Part shown: positions 38,101-48,841 of the stretch, one piece after another | Numbering within the stretch: position 1 is the first letter of the stretch | Layout: the number at the start of each line of letters is the position of its first letter | Origin: Ulva prolifera | Taxonomy: Eukaryota; Chlorophyta; Ulvophyceae; Ulvales; Ulvaceae | Length of the DNA: 64,000 nt | NCBI GenBank assembly: GCA_023078555.1 | Contig: JALAAN010000010.1 | Location: forward strand, 1,364,001 to 1,428,000 | Direction of reading: 5' to 3' | The notes under the pieces: generated by a model | The model's database searches: none | The model's input: the letters and a program-made list of their open reading frames with translations, nothing else | What the model was told of the DNA's origin: nothing | Program-made: the position numbers and the translations under genes

Positions 38101-40868
38101 GATAATAACTGCCTCGCATGTAGCTTGTAAGTGGCCTTTTTTGCAGCTTCCTGGGCTTCCTTGGCCTGTCCCTCACAGTAAAAGTTCTGTATTCAATCGC
38201 CACAATCTCTGCGAGATGAAACGGGTGGATAGTACAGCGCGTCAACCGTGCCGGAGGCTCTGGGTAAGATTGCTTCCAGCAGATGCTACGTGTCAGTGCA
38301 GGCCCGTTTGTGAGATATCCGAGCGCTGTGGGTAGATGTTTTGGGATTTTTTGCATCAGAATTGTTCAAACCCAATGGTGCACTGTTCCAGGTGCATTCA
38401 AGCAGGGCCGCGCGGAAGGCCGGCCGCTTCTCACATGCCACCGCTATCATCGGTGCCACGGATTCATCGCTGGATCCATCAGGCTCGTATGCAGCATACA
38501 CTCGTCTCATGCATGCGCTACGGCGCTCCACCAACAGCGCAGCATCCAGCGGGTTTGGGGGTAGCCGCGAGTGTCGGGGCAAGCCACTGAGCCAGGGCCC
38601 ACCTTCTTGGGCTCAGACGGCACGGCCGTGGTGGCTGAGCACCGTGCCGGGGACCATCCCACAGTCCCGGCCGGGTGGTTGTGGCCACACAGAAGCGTGC
38701 AGGCGGGCAGCTGTGGAGTCCTCCGGAAAAGCGCTTGCACATACGGCGAACGGTCTGCGGCCGCTTGATATGGCAGTCGAGTCGGGCGAGGCGGCTGACC
38801 AACAGCGGAGGCGCCGATCAATTTCAGTCCGCGTTGCGCGCGCGATTCGCGCACAGCAAGTGGCCGGAGGGGCTGGCGCTGCCACTCACGGCACGCCGGG
38901 CCATCGGCCGGCATCGCTGACAGCACCGGGTCTCACAAGGGACAGCACTGCTAGCACCCTGCTGAATTGTGACACAAAGAGCAGCGCGGGTGCAAGGGTG
39001 CCGCCCGCAGTGCATGCATACGCATGCGTCGCCGGAGCGCGGTCGAGTCCGGCGACTAGACCGCATCTGGCGCAACACCTCCCTTGGCCACAGCGGCCAT
39101 CGGCAGTACCCTACACGTCGGAAGAGACCTCGGACGGGGATGCATCGATGCCACAGCAGGCACAGCGCGCACAGCATGCAGAAGATGAAGAGTCGGGCTT
39201 CTTCGTCCGGATGCCCTCATGCATCGGGGGGACTCTGGACGGGCTGCTTGTGGACTCGGCGTGCACGGGGACGACCTCCTGCTCGGCGGCGCTGCTGGCA
39301 AGCTGGGACGCGGGCGGCCGCAGCACGCAGCGCTCAGGGTCAAGCGCGGCGCGGCCTGGCTCCACGCTGGCACCAGCGACGGATGTTGGCCTGTCTGCGA
39401 CGGACGCGTCATTTACCGGCCACCACATCCGGGTGCTGCTGAAGCAGCTGGACAGTTTCACGAGCACGAGCCGGTTCCTGGGGCGGTTTGAGATGCTGGG
39501 GACGGACCAGAGGCGCCGCGGCGGTACGCTCTGTGCTGTGCTGTGCGCTCATCATGAATATGATGTGCACGCACAAACCCCACGGCCGACACACAACATC
39601 ACAACCACCACCAGCACCACAACGCCCGCCGCCGCACGACAGGGCCAAACCCAACACACTGCTGCCTGAGGCCGCCCATCATGGCCGCCCGATTGCCGGG
39701 GGCCGCCCTGGCCCCAAGACCCACCCCCACCCCACCGAGCCACAGCACACCACGCCAGCCCGGCACACCGCATGAATATGATGTGCATGAATATGATGTG
39801 CATGAATATGATGTGCCACGTCACGGTCTGCTGATCTGTGGACGGCCACGGTGTGCTGTGCTGTGCTGCGCTGGACAATGCTGTGACACAGTGTGTCAGT
39901 TTGGCGTGCGGTTTCTGCTGTGCTGTGCTGTGACCCTTGTCCTGCCAGGAGTGTGCTAGTCGCATGTTTCTGCTCGACTCGGGTGACATTGCCCATGTAG
40001 CAGGCTATAGCTACTGGGCAGAAATGCGTACCACGCTGACGCATGCGGTCGCAAGGCTCCACCAAAGCCACAGTGTCATGCAGGGCAGGCCGTTGTGCAG
40101 TTTGCGAGGTGTGCACGAGATGGCTTCATTTACGCCGTGAAGTTCTTCCTCGACCCCGAGGCGTTCCTCGTCGAGGCCGCGCTGTACGCTGCGTGCACCC
40201 CCGGCATCCGCAGCATGCTCTCCCCGGCAGCGGCGCACTTCGCGCAGCGTGCCGCGGCAGGTGCGGCCGGGGGGGAGGCCCCCGCGGCGGCCGCCCGGCT
40301 GTCGGCGGCGGCGGCACGGGTCCTGCCCAAGGTGGAGGCGGTGAGCGATAGCGGCGTGGACGCGCGGGGGCGGCCACTGCCGCCATGCATTGTGATGGAG
40401 AAGGGCGAGAGCCTGCACGACTGGAGCGACCGTGCCCAGCCGGACCTCTTTACGGCGCTCTCTGTGAGTCTCCACTCCAATTTGTGCCTGTCGCACTGCC
40501 TTCTTCCACTTACAGGGACCAGTGAGCGAGTGGTGGCTTGCATACTTCGAGGCAGATTACACATGCCGGCGTCGCTTTTATACGCCCTGGCGTATTTTCC
40601 CGCTGACTCTCAAGCCGCCGCCAACAACCCCTGCAGATCTGGGCCCAGCTGCAGTAGCAAATGGTAACATGCAGATCCTTGTGCTGCACCAAGCGGATGA
40701 AGCGGCACAGGTGGCGCCCCCGACAAGGGCAGTCCGGCGCACGTACACCAGCCACACTGTTGGCAAACGATGAAAGTACATATGCATGCATGCCGACGAC
40801 TTGAAGCCACGCCATGCAGGTGCTGTCCAACATCTCCCTCCGCCTCGCCGACATGCATGACGCCGGAT

Positions 40869-40900
<32 letters not shown>

Positions 40901-43900
40901 ATGTGGCTGCCGCGCGAGAACCGCTGGACGTTGATCGATTTCGGGTGTGTCGCGCGCGCCGGGGCAGAGGCGCCGCTGAGCTTCACGCTCGCGTACGCGG
41001 CTCCGGAGGTCGTCGCGGCGTTCCACAACGGCGAGCCGACCATCAAGGCCACGGCAGCCCTGGACGCGTGGTCGCTGGGGGTCATGGCGTACGAGCTGCT
41101 GACGGGGGCCCCCCCGTTCCGGCTCCTCACCGACGGACGCTGCCGGGTGCGCTCCCGGTGCCGGCCGCCTTTTCGGACCCCCTCCCCATGAGCACTCACA
41201 AACTGCCACTACACTGCAGTGTAGTGGCAGTGGCCGGGAACTACATGTAGTTCCCGGCTATGCCGGCCTGGGAACATCAGGGCAACTCTGGGGCATGATT
41301 GATGTCGATAAGTGATGTGTGCCACCTTGGTGCTGTCATTGTCCAGCCCAAGCCTGTCACCCTGCCATGTCTGGCAGCAGCACCCTGGCAGCCGCACCCA
41401 AACAGCGCCCGCGGTGGCAGCGTGAAATCACGGGTATGTTATAATTAACAAGGACAAAGTCGTCATGGCAGATTTGTTACCGACGAGTGAATGGGCATGG
41501 GCACACACGTGCACACAGCAAATGAATCTCCGCGTCATGGTAGGTAGCAACGCGCGCTGATATCGCGAGCAGCGCAGATAGATGTCCACCAGGGGCACGC
41601 GCGCCAGTGGCACTGTGGCCACATGTGGCCAGGATGTGCCACTGCCACTCTGGCAGAGTGCTACTGGCTTGGGGGTGCCGTAGCCCAGGGGAATGATATT
41701 CCCACGTTAGCAGGCAAGGTGGATACAATGCGGTGCCTGTTGCAGTGGTACCTGCACCTGACTCCGTCTGACTCTGCCCTCGTAACACATGTGCTTACCT
41801 GAGTGATCTGTATAGCTCGCAGAGGGAAGTGCACAGGGAAGAACACGTATGTGTATCTACAAAAGAGTGAATGGGAGAAGAAAAATACCACAAAGAATCT
41901 CGTCCGAGTCAACACCAATTGGTGTGGGAAGTTGCAACACACACACGATCACGCTACAACCGCGCCACGTATGTGTGATCCGCATGCGAACATGCGTTAC
42001 AACTTGTAACACATGTTGCTATCTTGAAGCCAACATGCATGTACACTCCCGTTCTTGCTGCATGTACACACACGGCAAGAGACTCTTCTGCTGTATTTGT
42101 CTGCACCCGCATACTCTTCTTCAATACTGCATGTACACCCGCGGCATATGCATGTGTTGATCTCGGGAGGCACGATGTCCGCGGGTTGTGGCCACATGTG
42201 GTGGTTGAGGTCAGGTATAGAGATAGCCTGGACTGCATCGGTCAGATCTCAGCGCTGGAAAGCGATATCCTCGCAACGATGAGGAGTGGATCTGTTCCCT
42301 GTCTCTGGTGTCGTTATGCACCGCATACACTGTCCTCCGGCGTTGCGCGACTCACCCGCGTTCTCTGCTCGTCTATCCCTACGCCAGGGATAGACGAGCA
42401 CATGCACATGCACATGCACATGTACACCACCGACATGTCGCGACATCCGGTCGCGCGCGAGTGCGATGACGACATTGCAGCACTATGTATCTCACCGTGC
42501 TCGATCGGTCAAGCTTGCCCGGGACAGACCGTTCACATACGGCAGTGCACGTGCACATGTTGCTAAATTGAGCACAGGCTGTTCAGTGAACAGTGTTCAT
42601 GTGGCAAACTTGTGCTGTCCACATCACAGCTGCAGGCTGGTCTTGCCTTGTGCACAGGCAGCCTGGGAATTGTGGCCAGACACAGGATCCATTGGCGGGT
42701 CTCAGGCTGTGCTCATGGCGCGTGCATGTAGCCACCGCGGCTGCGTGAGCCAGTTGAGACCGCGGTGGCTGCATGCATGCGCCATGAGCACAGCCTGAGG
42801 TGCGCTCATGTGACCGCAGCATGGAGAGCCATGCTGCAACTGCAGTTTAGAGGGCACTGCAGTGCACTGGCTGGCATCAGTGTTGTGTGGATGACACTGT
42901 GGAGGCTCAGTGCACTCACAGCTGTGAGTGCACTCTGCCCGCACCGATGTGGCTTTGAGTGGTGCCCAGGCACCACTCAAAGCCACATCTCTGTGTGATA
43001 AGGATCCTTGTCGACAAAGCTAGCGAGGCAGGGGGCAGGTAGCACCGCGGGCAATGACCAGGGGAACGGCGTGGTTTTAGTGTGATCGCGTGTGTATGTG
43101 TTGCTGTTGATTCGGAGGAGATTCGGTTTTGGTGTTTGTCTTCTTCCGTTCACTCTTTTGTAAATCACACCAGGGGACTCGTGCACCCACGCAACAGCAC
43201 ATACCACTGTAAATTCAGATTTACTTTCCTTTACTTGACCACGACGCAAAAGCACATGCCAACACAGCCATGCAACAGCACCCTCCAGCACCCGCCCCGG
43301 CCGCCCCCATACACACACATACAGGGCGGTGGTGCGCGCTCGTGCGCGACCTAGTGCCATGGCTGAGTGAGTGCTTACAAAAGAGTGAACGGGAGAAAAC
43401 AAACACCATGGCGGAGTGAGTGGATTTGCGAGTGGGTTCCTAGAAACGGCTCGATGCCCGGCCTCTGTCCTTTGTAACGGAACACACAGGCCCCCATACT
43501 CCATTCCCACAACCACACTTGCACGCCCACCCCAGACTCTGCATCTCTGTGCATGCGTGATCACGAGGCATACACAGCCACGAGCCCGCGCGGGTGCTGC
43601 CGGCGCGGGTGCTGCCGTTACGTGTGTTGGTGTGTGCTTCGTGTGGCTCGTTGCGTGTGGCTCGTTGCGTGGTGTGGGTTCCTCTGGTTGTTGCTCACGG
43701 TGCTACCTGCCTTGCTTGCGAGGTAATCTCGGACAACAAGGGATGATGGATCTGTCACACCTGTCGCTTACACAAACATAGAATCATTCTGATGATCATG
43801 TGTGTATTGCAGAGGCAACCCCTACACAACCGTTCACGACGCTGCACAATTGTGTTTGTTCGTGCAGTAACAGGCTTTCTGGTATTTTGTACTGGGCTGA

Positions 43901-45079
43901 CATCACACATGCACATGCACATGAGCATGCACCACAGCCGTGATGGCAGGGCAATGCAGTGGCCCACAGGCAGGCAGCAGCCAGGCGGGTATCTGGGCAT
44001 CAGGGCACACGCCATTGCTGGGGACATGCAGCTGAAGCCAGGGAGCCCGTCTGTGCGGCTCGCCCTGCGGGACGCCGCCGTGCCGTCCTGGCCAGCACTG
44101 CAACATTGGCAACATGCATGGGCAGCCCTATCTACCTCGGCGGCGCAACCGGCTGCGCCGCCACAGCCACAAGGACAAAGGCAGAGAGGCAGGTAGCACC
44201 GCAAGCACCACACAGTGACCCCCGCACATCAATCACATCGTCACCCCTCCCCAGATGCAGAGCACGCCTACGTCAACCCACGCTGGCGGAGTGTAACAAC
44301 GATGCCACCTTGTAATGCGAGGAGGGCCAGAGAGGCAGGTAGCATCGCAGGATCAGACAGGGGCACCACACACTCACGCAGACGCCGGCAGTCAACATAT
44401 ATATAGACCGCCACATCCGACCCTTGCGTACCATCCCCCCCCCCCCCCCCCCTTCACACATTGATGCAACGGACACCACAAACACCTCCGACCAGCGCCT
44501 TGCTAGTACCTGCAGTGCATCCTGAATCTTTGTCCTTGTGACACAGACACCAGATCCAGGGCCCTCCCATGACACATCCGCACCTCCTTCCCCGCCACCA
44601 GGTCGGCAAAACTCTTCAACCCCCGGCGTACAATGAGCTGACGGCGTAACACCCGGTCTCAAGAATCCCAGCCACCGAGAGGCCCAGCTCCGGTCGAGTC
44701 TGCATGCCACAGCCTCGTCGCTTGGCCTGCTCTCATCATCTTGACTGTGGAACCACAGAACCAGTACCAATGGTACTGAACGGCAGGCCTGCTCACCCCA
44801 GGGGGTGCTGCCCTGACTGCAACAACAGAGCGCAGCCATTCGGCACAGAGCAAGCTGTGCTGACCCGCGGCCAGGGTGCAGGTGATGGCGCAGCTGACGG
44901 GGGAGCTGCCGCTGCCGTGGGAGGCCGGCCTCGACGTGGCCGTGCGGCGCCGCCTCGGAGCCTTCCAGGCGCCGGTGCTGCAGCTGCTGCGGCGCGACCC
45001 CGCGCACCGCGCCGCCATGCGCCGCTTCCACGACACCTGCACCCGCCTCTTCTCCAACCGCACCACCGTCGAGGCGTAG
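35143..45079 (+). CDS. Receptor-like protein kinase 1: beta-helix-like ectodomain, one membrane segment, kinase domain
   Basis: Proposed exons are 35143-35436, 35881-36289, 36640-37217, 37512-37919, 38392-39523, 40084-40463, 40820-41146 and 44882-45079, about 1241 residues. The first exon may begin at 35086 after a TGCAG acceptor, with a signal peptide further upstream. The ectodomain looks like a pectin-lyase-type helix (ITQHLDLRN, VWVDNIYLKLW, VYITDVTF, LADVSFGSSIRLKNVSL). A Pro-rich stalk leads to the membrane segment SIVLAAVLLLCLAIILW (about 507-528). A ~400-residue cytoplasmic linker precedes the kinase: catalytic Lys in YAVKFF (~960), Glu in FLVEAALYA, HRDLKPAN (Asp ~1088), IDFG (~1107), AAPEVV and DAWSLGVMAYELLTG. 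The catalytic residues are intact and the HRDLKPAN form suggests a Ser/Thr kinase. The glycine loop is weak. Exons 1-5 align with the gene at 60394. Likely role: surface sensing. Confidence 0.85.
36099..36170 (+). repeat. 36-bp exact-frame duplication in the ectodomain
   Basis: Two adjacent 36-bp units differ at one base and encode the peptide NINSSRAYAYTP twice. The copy at 60394 lacks this segment, so the duplication belongs to this gene. Confidence 0.9.
39771..39815 (+). repeat. 15-bp tandem repeat in intron 5 of receptor kinase 1
   Basis: Three units of CATGAATATGATGTG lie in tandem, with a fourth isolated copy at 39553-39567. All are in the intron at 39524-40083. Confidence 0.9.
41203..41258. 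repeat. Two adjacent perfect palindromes in intron 7
   Basis: Positions 41203-41230 form a 28-bp perfect palindrome centred on CACTGCAGTG. Positions 41233-41258 form a 26-bp perfect palindrome centred on CTACATGTAG. They are two bases apart and have no loops. They lie about 60 bp inside the last intron of receptor kinase 1. Confidence 0.95.
41605..41644. repeat. Nested hairpin in intron 7
   Basis: Outer arms CAGTGGCAC and GTGCCACTG enclose the 16-bp perfect palindrome TGGCCACATGTGGCCA at 41616-41631. Confidence 0.85.
41858..41980 (+). repeat. ACAAAAGAGTGAAC repeat, near-full copy
   Basis: The head ACAAAAGAGTGAATGGG is followed by the GAATCTCGTCCGAGTCAACA core and the CA-rich tail ending in ACTACAACCGC-like sequence. 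It is one of about a dozen full or partial copies in the window, in both orientations. It encodes nothing, and its class (SINE, MITE or element terminus) is undecided. Confidence 0.7.
42368..42398. repeat. 13-bp-arm perfect hairpin in intron 7
   Basis: Arms CTCGTCTATCCCT and AGGGATAGACGAG flank the loop ACGCC. A short CACATG simple repeat follows at about 42400-42422. Confidence 0.95.
42701..42799. repeat. 40-bp-arm hairpin in intron 7
   Basis: The left arm at 42701-42740 and right arm at 42760-42799 pair along all 40 positions with a 19-base loop. The only two departures from Watson-Crick pairing would be G-U pairs in the + strand RNA. The length and fold would suit a small-RNA precursor, but no expression evidence exists. 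Confidence 0.9.
42816..42837. repeat. 9-bp-arm perfect hairpin in intron 7
   Basis: GCAGCATGG and CCATGCTGC flank the loop AGAG. A 12-bp perfect palindrome GCACTGCAGTGC follows at 42854-42865. Confidence 0.9.
42909..42934. repeat. 26-bp perfect palindrome in intron 7
   Basis: It is centred on CACAGCTGTG, with 13-base arms and no loop. Confidence 0.95.
42946..42989. repeat. 20-bp-arm perfect hairpin in intron 7
   Basis: Arms at 42946-42965 and 42970-42989 are exact reverse complements around the loop CCAG. Confidence 0.95.
42993..43070 (+). repeat. AGGCAGGTAGCACCGC interspersed repeat
   Basis: A CCTTGTCGACAAAG-like head leads to GCAGGTAGCACCGC and a tail with CAGGGG. Similar units occur at 27026-27110, 44166-44220 and 44322-44380, with partial heads near 36415 and 49170. 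It is non-coding. Confidence 0.6.
43076..43167 (-). repeat. ACAAAAGAGTGAAC repeat, near-full minus copy
   Basis: It runs from TAGTGTGATCGCGTGTGT through GTTGCTGTTGATTCGG to CGTTCACTCTTTTGTAA. It pairs in inverted orientation with the plus head at 43377-43412. The sequence just beyond (43203-43235) shares AAATTCAGATTTACTTT with the SINE-like repeat at 7533. Confidence 0.75.
44166..44380 (+). repeat. Two copies of the AGGCAGGTAGCACCGC repeat and a nearby poly-C run
   Basis: Copies at 44166-44220 and 44322-44380 share GAGAGGCAGGTAGCA and a CACCACACA tail. A run of about 19 C follows near 44431-44452. All lie in intron 7 of receptor kinase 1. Confidence 0.6.
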
Positions 45080-45873
45080 CCTCAGCCTGTTGGACGGTGC
45101 GGCAGCGCGCAGTTGCCTGTGGTCAACCCTCTCAGATGCGCAATGCACGGTGGAACCGCCCCCTCCTAGGAGGGCCTTAATGGTGCAAGCTGGAGAAGTC
45201 AAGACCACACGCGTACGAGAGTATCAACCACAGGCGTTTTGCGATGGCATGCCAGCGGGGGGGGCATTAACTAATTCATCCGGGCTTTAGATGTGTCTCG
45301 GCGCTGCGTTTGGACATCTTCAGGCATGCCTTCCATGCATGCCTTGCCGTCAGGGGTGCCGCAATGCACCAGGGGCGGGGCGCGGCGGGATGGGTAGCGC
45401 ATGCGCGTACAGCACTGAGTGCTGTCAAAGCGTGATTCTGTGCAAGTTATATGCTGGTGGGCACTATGTTCTTCAGGCACTGCGTCGTGTCCATGCAGAT
45501 CTTGCATGTCAGCCGCAGACCTGAGCCTGGAATACGCAGAGCAGAACAGCAAACGCAGCGCTGGTGCTTTGCGGAAGATCCTGTTGTTGTGGTCGTTGCC
45601 ACCAGTTCACTCTAGGTGTGCAGGAAATCATTCAGTAAAGTAGTGACCACCGTCGCCATGTAATTCAATTGATTATGCCATATCCGTGAATTGGCGCTTG
45701 CAGGAGGGCGTGCCTGGGCATGCACCCTGCCAGTTGGCTCCTTTGGAGTGGGAGCATGTACATGCATATGGGCAAGAATGCTGTGCACTTCATCAGCCAG
45801 CTCAGCTCGGGCTGGGGCATGCCGCGGCGTGCACACCCCATGGCCAATGCCCCATGCATATTCGTGCAGTGGC
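45080..45873. other. Intergenic, 3' of receptor kinase 1
   Basis: No supported gene. The frame at 45291-45524 is Cys-rich (CLPCMPCRQGC) but lacks a signal peptide and does not match the Cys-rich family spacing. The last five bases (GTGGC) are the left target-site duplication of the copia element. Confidence 0.5.
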
Positions 45874-46184
45874 TGTTAAGAGGTCAGATCAGATTGCAGT
45901 GGCGCACGCTAACAGTGAAGATGACAGACGGTGACAGTACTCTCGAGATATAGAATCGGTACTTGAACACCACCTACACTGAAAGGGGCAAAGGACAAAG
46001 GGCAGGTCCAAGCCTTATATAATCTTTGGCCTATGTGCCGTATGCAGCCTAACAGTGCAGTTTAACCTTGCTCGTGACAACAACATTACCTAAGTGGCTA
46101 CAGGCTGTCATAATACGCGTCTTCCACTTGATCTTGTAATGCATGATGCAGTATCATGCATGGTCATCATGTCAGCGTCCAACA
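45874..46184 (-). repeat. Copia LTR, left (3' LTR in element orientation)
   Basis: This 311-bp direct repeat of 48527-48836 has TG...CA ends. It is preceded by target-site copy GTGGC. Confidence 0.92.
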
Positions 46185-48526
46185 CTCCCCCACAGCCGGG
46201 CACGGTTGTCAAAGAGCTGTCATCACCCGAAGCTGTCGATGCAGAAGCTCGAACTGGCTTCGGTATAGTTTTTCGTCAATAACGTCGGCAAACCAATGTA
46301 GCATGGAGATTGAGTCCACAGTCTCACATTGACTGAGTCACAGTTTCCTGGATCGTTCTGTGTCGCCAGAGACAGACAGAGACGGATAGAGGTATCTCGA
46401 GATAGGATCGATTAGTAGGAGGCATCCACTTAGCGCGTAGAGCACAGGCATGTAGGGAGATCAGCTCCACCCAACATCGCTCACGAACACGATGGAATGT
46501 CGCTCGTTACGCCACTAAGAAGCGCACAGATGTAGAATATATCAAGCTATATCAGAGACAGCATGTCTGTTGTTTTCGCAGATAGCGCAGTCAGCATAGG
46601 CATAGCCAGTATGCTTCGGAACGGCAACACTTTCAACAGAATAGCGTATACCATGATCCGGAGTCGCAAGTTCATCTTGCAGAACTCTTGTCGTGTACTT
46701 CAACGACCGTGAAGTGGAATGTCGTTTCGACAGTATCGTGCCAGCATAGCTGAAGCAAACGGTACGTCCGGTCTGGCCAGCAATATATTGCAAGGCACCA
46801 ACCAATTGCACGAAGCGAGAAAGCTCTGTCTCATTTACATCTGTCGCCATCTTATAGTGATTCGAACAGTCGAGATTCGAGCGTCTCCAGCTGATCACCA
46901 GTACACCTGCGTGAATCCTTCAGCTTTTCTGCAATGAGACACGGTACACAATCACATGGATTGCGGCCAATATTTATATAGTACTTCACCGGAGAGGTCT
47001 CAATCGATGGAGCAGGTTCGACCAATACAGAGATTGTACTCCAGCGAAGAGGTGCCAATCGATGGAAGCACATTTTGGGGCAAGGGCATGAAGGCCCTGC
47101 ACCCTCAGGAGCAGCTGACATCAAACGGTGAAAGTGCAGAGACTTCACATCAGCTTCTGCGAACCTCATAATCATAGCGACAGGCCATGAACGACTGAGC
47201 GTTGAGCGTTGCAGCCCTCACAGCACCGAACTCGGATACTGAATCTGCCGCACCTGCCAGAGCGTAACTAAGCACGATGGACCAGTCACGGGAGGGAATA
47301 TTTGTACTCTTGTCTGTCATGATCCGAGCACTTGCGGAGTCTAACCCATATTGTGCATATCACCCCCCATATGGGTTGAGGAAACTGGTGCCACAAATGG
47401 CAAAACACTAATGCAAAATAACATGCACACCAACGAGAAGTCAGGCGCAAACACACGTTCATACGTTGCCATCAGCCGATACACACAGCGACGTGTATGC
47501 CAGGAAGCCTGGCCTGAGCAGAACTCGCAAAGCTAGAAGCTAAATGGGAACATAGCCCAAGCGATACCAATCACACATTTTGTACACGCCAACATGAATC
47601 GATACATATCAAAGCTCCAGCCAGGAATGTATAGGCAGTACATGCTGCGTAGCAGCTGCAGTTCCTACTGCAACCGTGAAATATGGTAGTGCGTCGACAT
47701 GGCCAACTCTGCGGTGCACAATACCACGTTCAGACGTACCAGGCCAGCGACGTAATCGCATAGAGGCCCAGCGCACCTAGCACGTACACAGCAGCCATAG
47801 GCTAGAAGTGTTATGACGATAAAGACATTTCGCGACGCAACAGGGACGTATCGCGCAGTACAACTGGCACCGTGATAACGCTCCCCCAAATGTCAATCCG
47901 GATATCACATACACTGCATATGAAGCAATGATATCAGCACTGATTGTTGCTGCATCGCATGCAAGTGTAGTGACTGGAAGCACAGCACACGAACTGCCAC
48001 CGGGACGTCCCGATGTTCCTTTAACGGGCGAACTGACGTTCAACAGTCGTAGCTGGAGATCCAAATGGCGTAAAAATACCAGCATCCAATGGAAATATCC
48101 CACGCGTATCCAACAGCGTATTCGAAGGGGATTAAGTACCATGTTGGATTGTGCATCTCAGCTCAGGTACTCGGACGTATTCAACTTCCGGACCAGCCGC
48201 CACAATTTCCAGCGTTTCCAGAAGATCCACGCAAGCATTGAGCACGAGCTCGCGTAGCGTTTGGCTGTCATTGTAGGCATTGGCTGCAGTAGCCATGGCC
48301 AGAACAATGCCTTTACGGAACCGGGCATAACCTCGTTCCGCGACAGCACCAGAGGCTGTTCGTCAATAGGCAATTGCATTATCAGGTCCTGATACAGGTA
48401 TCCTGAAAAGCAGTATGTTCGAAACAAGTTCAGACTCGAAACTTGATCGGACTGCTTGCCGATGTCCGACGTAGTCGAGACATACCATCAGAAGGAAACT
48501 TACAACCGACCACCTCACCGATACCA

Positions 48527-48836
48527 TGTTAGAGGTCAGATCAGATTGCAGTGGCACACGCTAACAGTGAAGATGACAGACGGTGACAGTACTCTCGAGA
48601 TATAGAATCGGTACTTGAACACCACTTACACTGAAAGGGGCAAAGGACAAAGGGCAGGTCCAAGCCTTATATAGTCTTTGGCCTATGTGCCGTATGCAGC
48701 CTAACAGTGCAGTTTAACCTTGCTCGTGACAACAACATTACCTAAGTGGCTACAGGCTGTCATAATACGCGTCTTCCACTTGATCTTGTAATGCATGATG
48801 CAGTATCATGCATGGTCATCATGTCAGCGTCCAACA
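48527..48836 (-). repeat. Copia LTR, right (5' LTR in element orientation)
   Basis: This 310-bp direct repeat of 45874-46184 is followed by target-site copy GTGGC. The primer-site-like TGGTATC lies just inside it on the minus strand. Confidence 0.92.
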
Positions 48837-48841
48837 GTGGC

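Larger units (their letters stand above)
45874..48836 (-). mobile_element. Ty1/copia LTR retrotransposon fossil
   Basis: The element is about 2.96 kb. It has near-identical ~310-bp LTRs beginning TGTTA and ending CAACA, flanked by the 5-bp duplication GTGGC at 45869-45873 and 48837-48841. On the minus strand the sequence beside the 5' LTR starts TGGTATC, as in initiator-Met tRNA primer sites. A purine-rich tract lies beside the 3' LTR. A minus-strand stretch at 46542-46898 resembles the end of the copia reverse transcriptase and RNase H region. The element is too short for a complete copia and is broken. About four differences between the LTRs suggest a recent insertion. Confidence 0.88.

Noticed and set aside
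45291-45524. Fourth Cys-rich secreted protein
   Set aside because: No signal peptide, and Cys spacing does not match the family.
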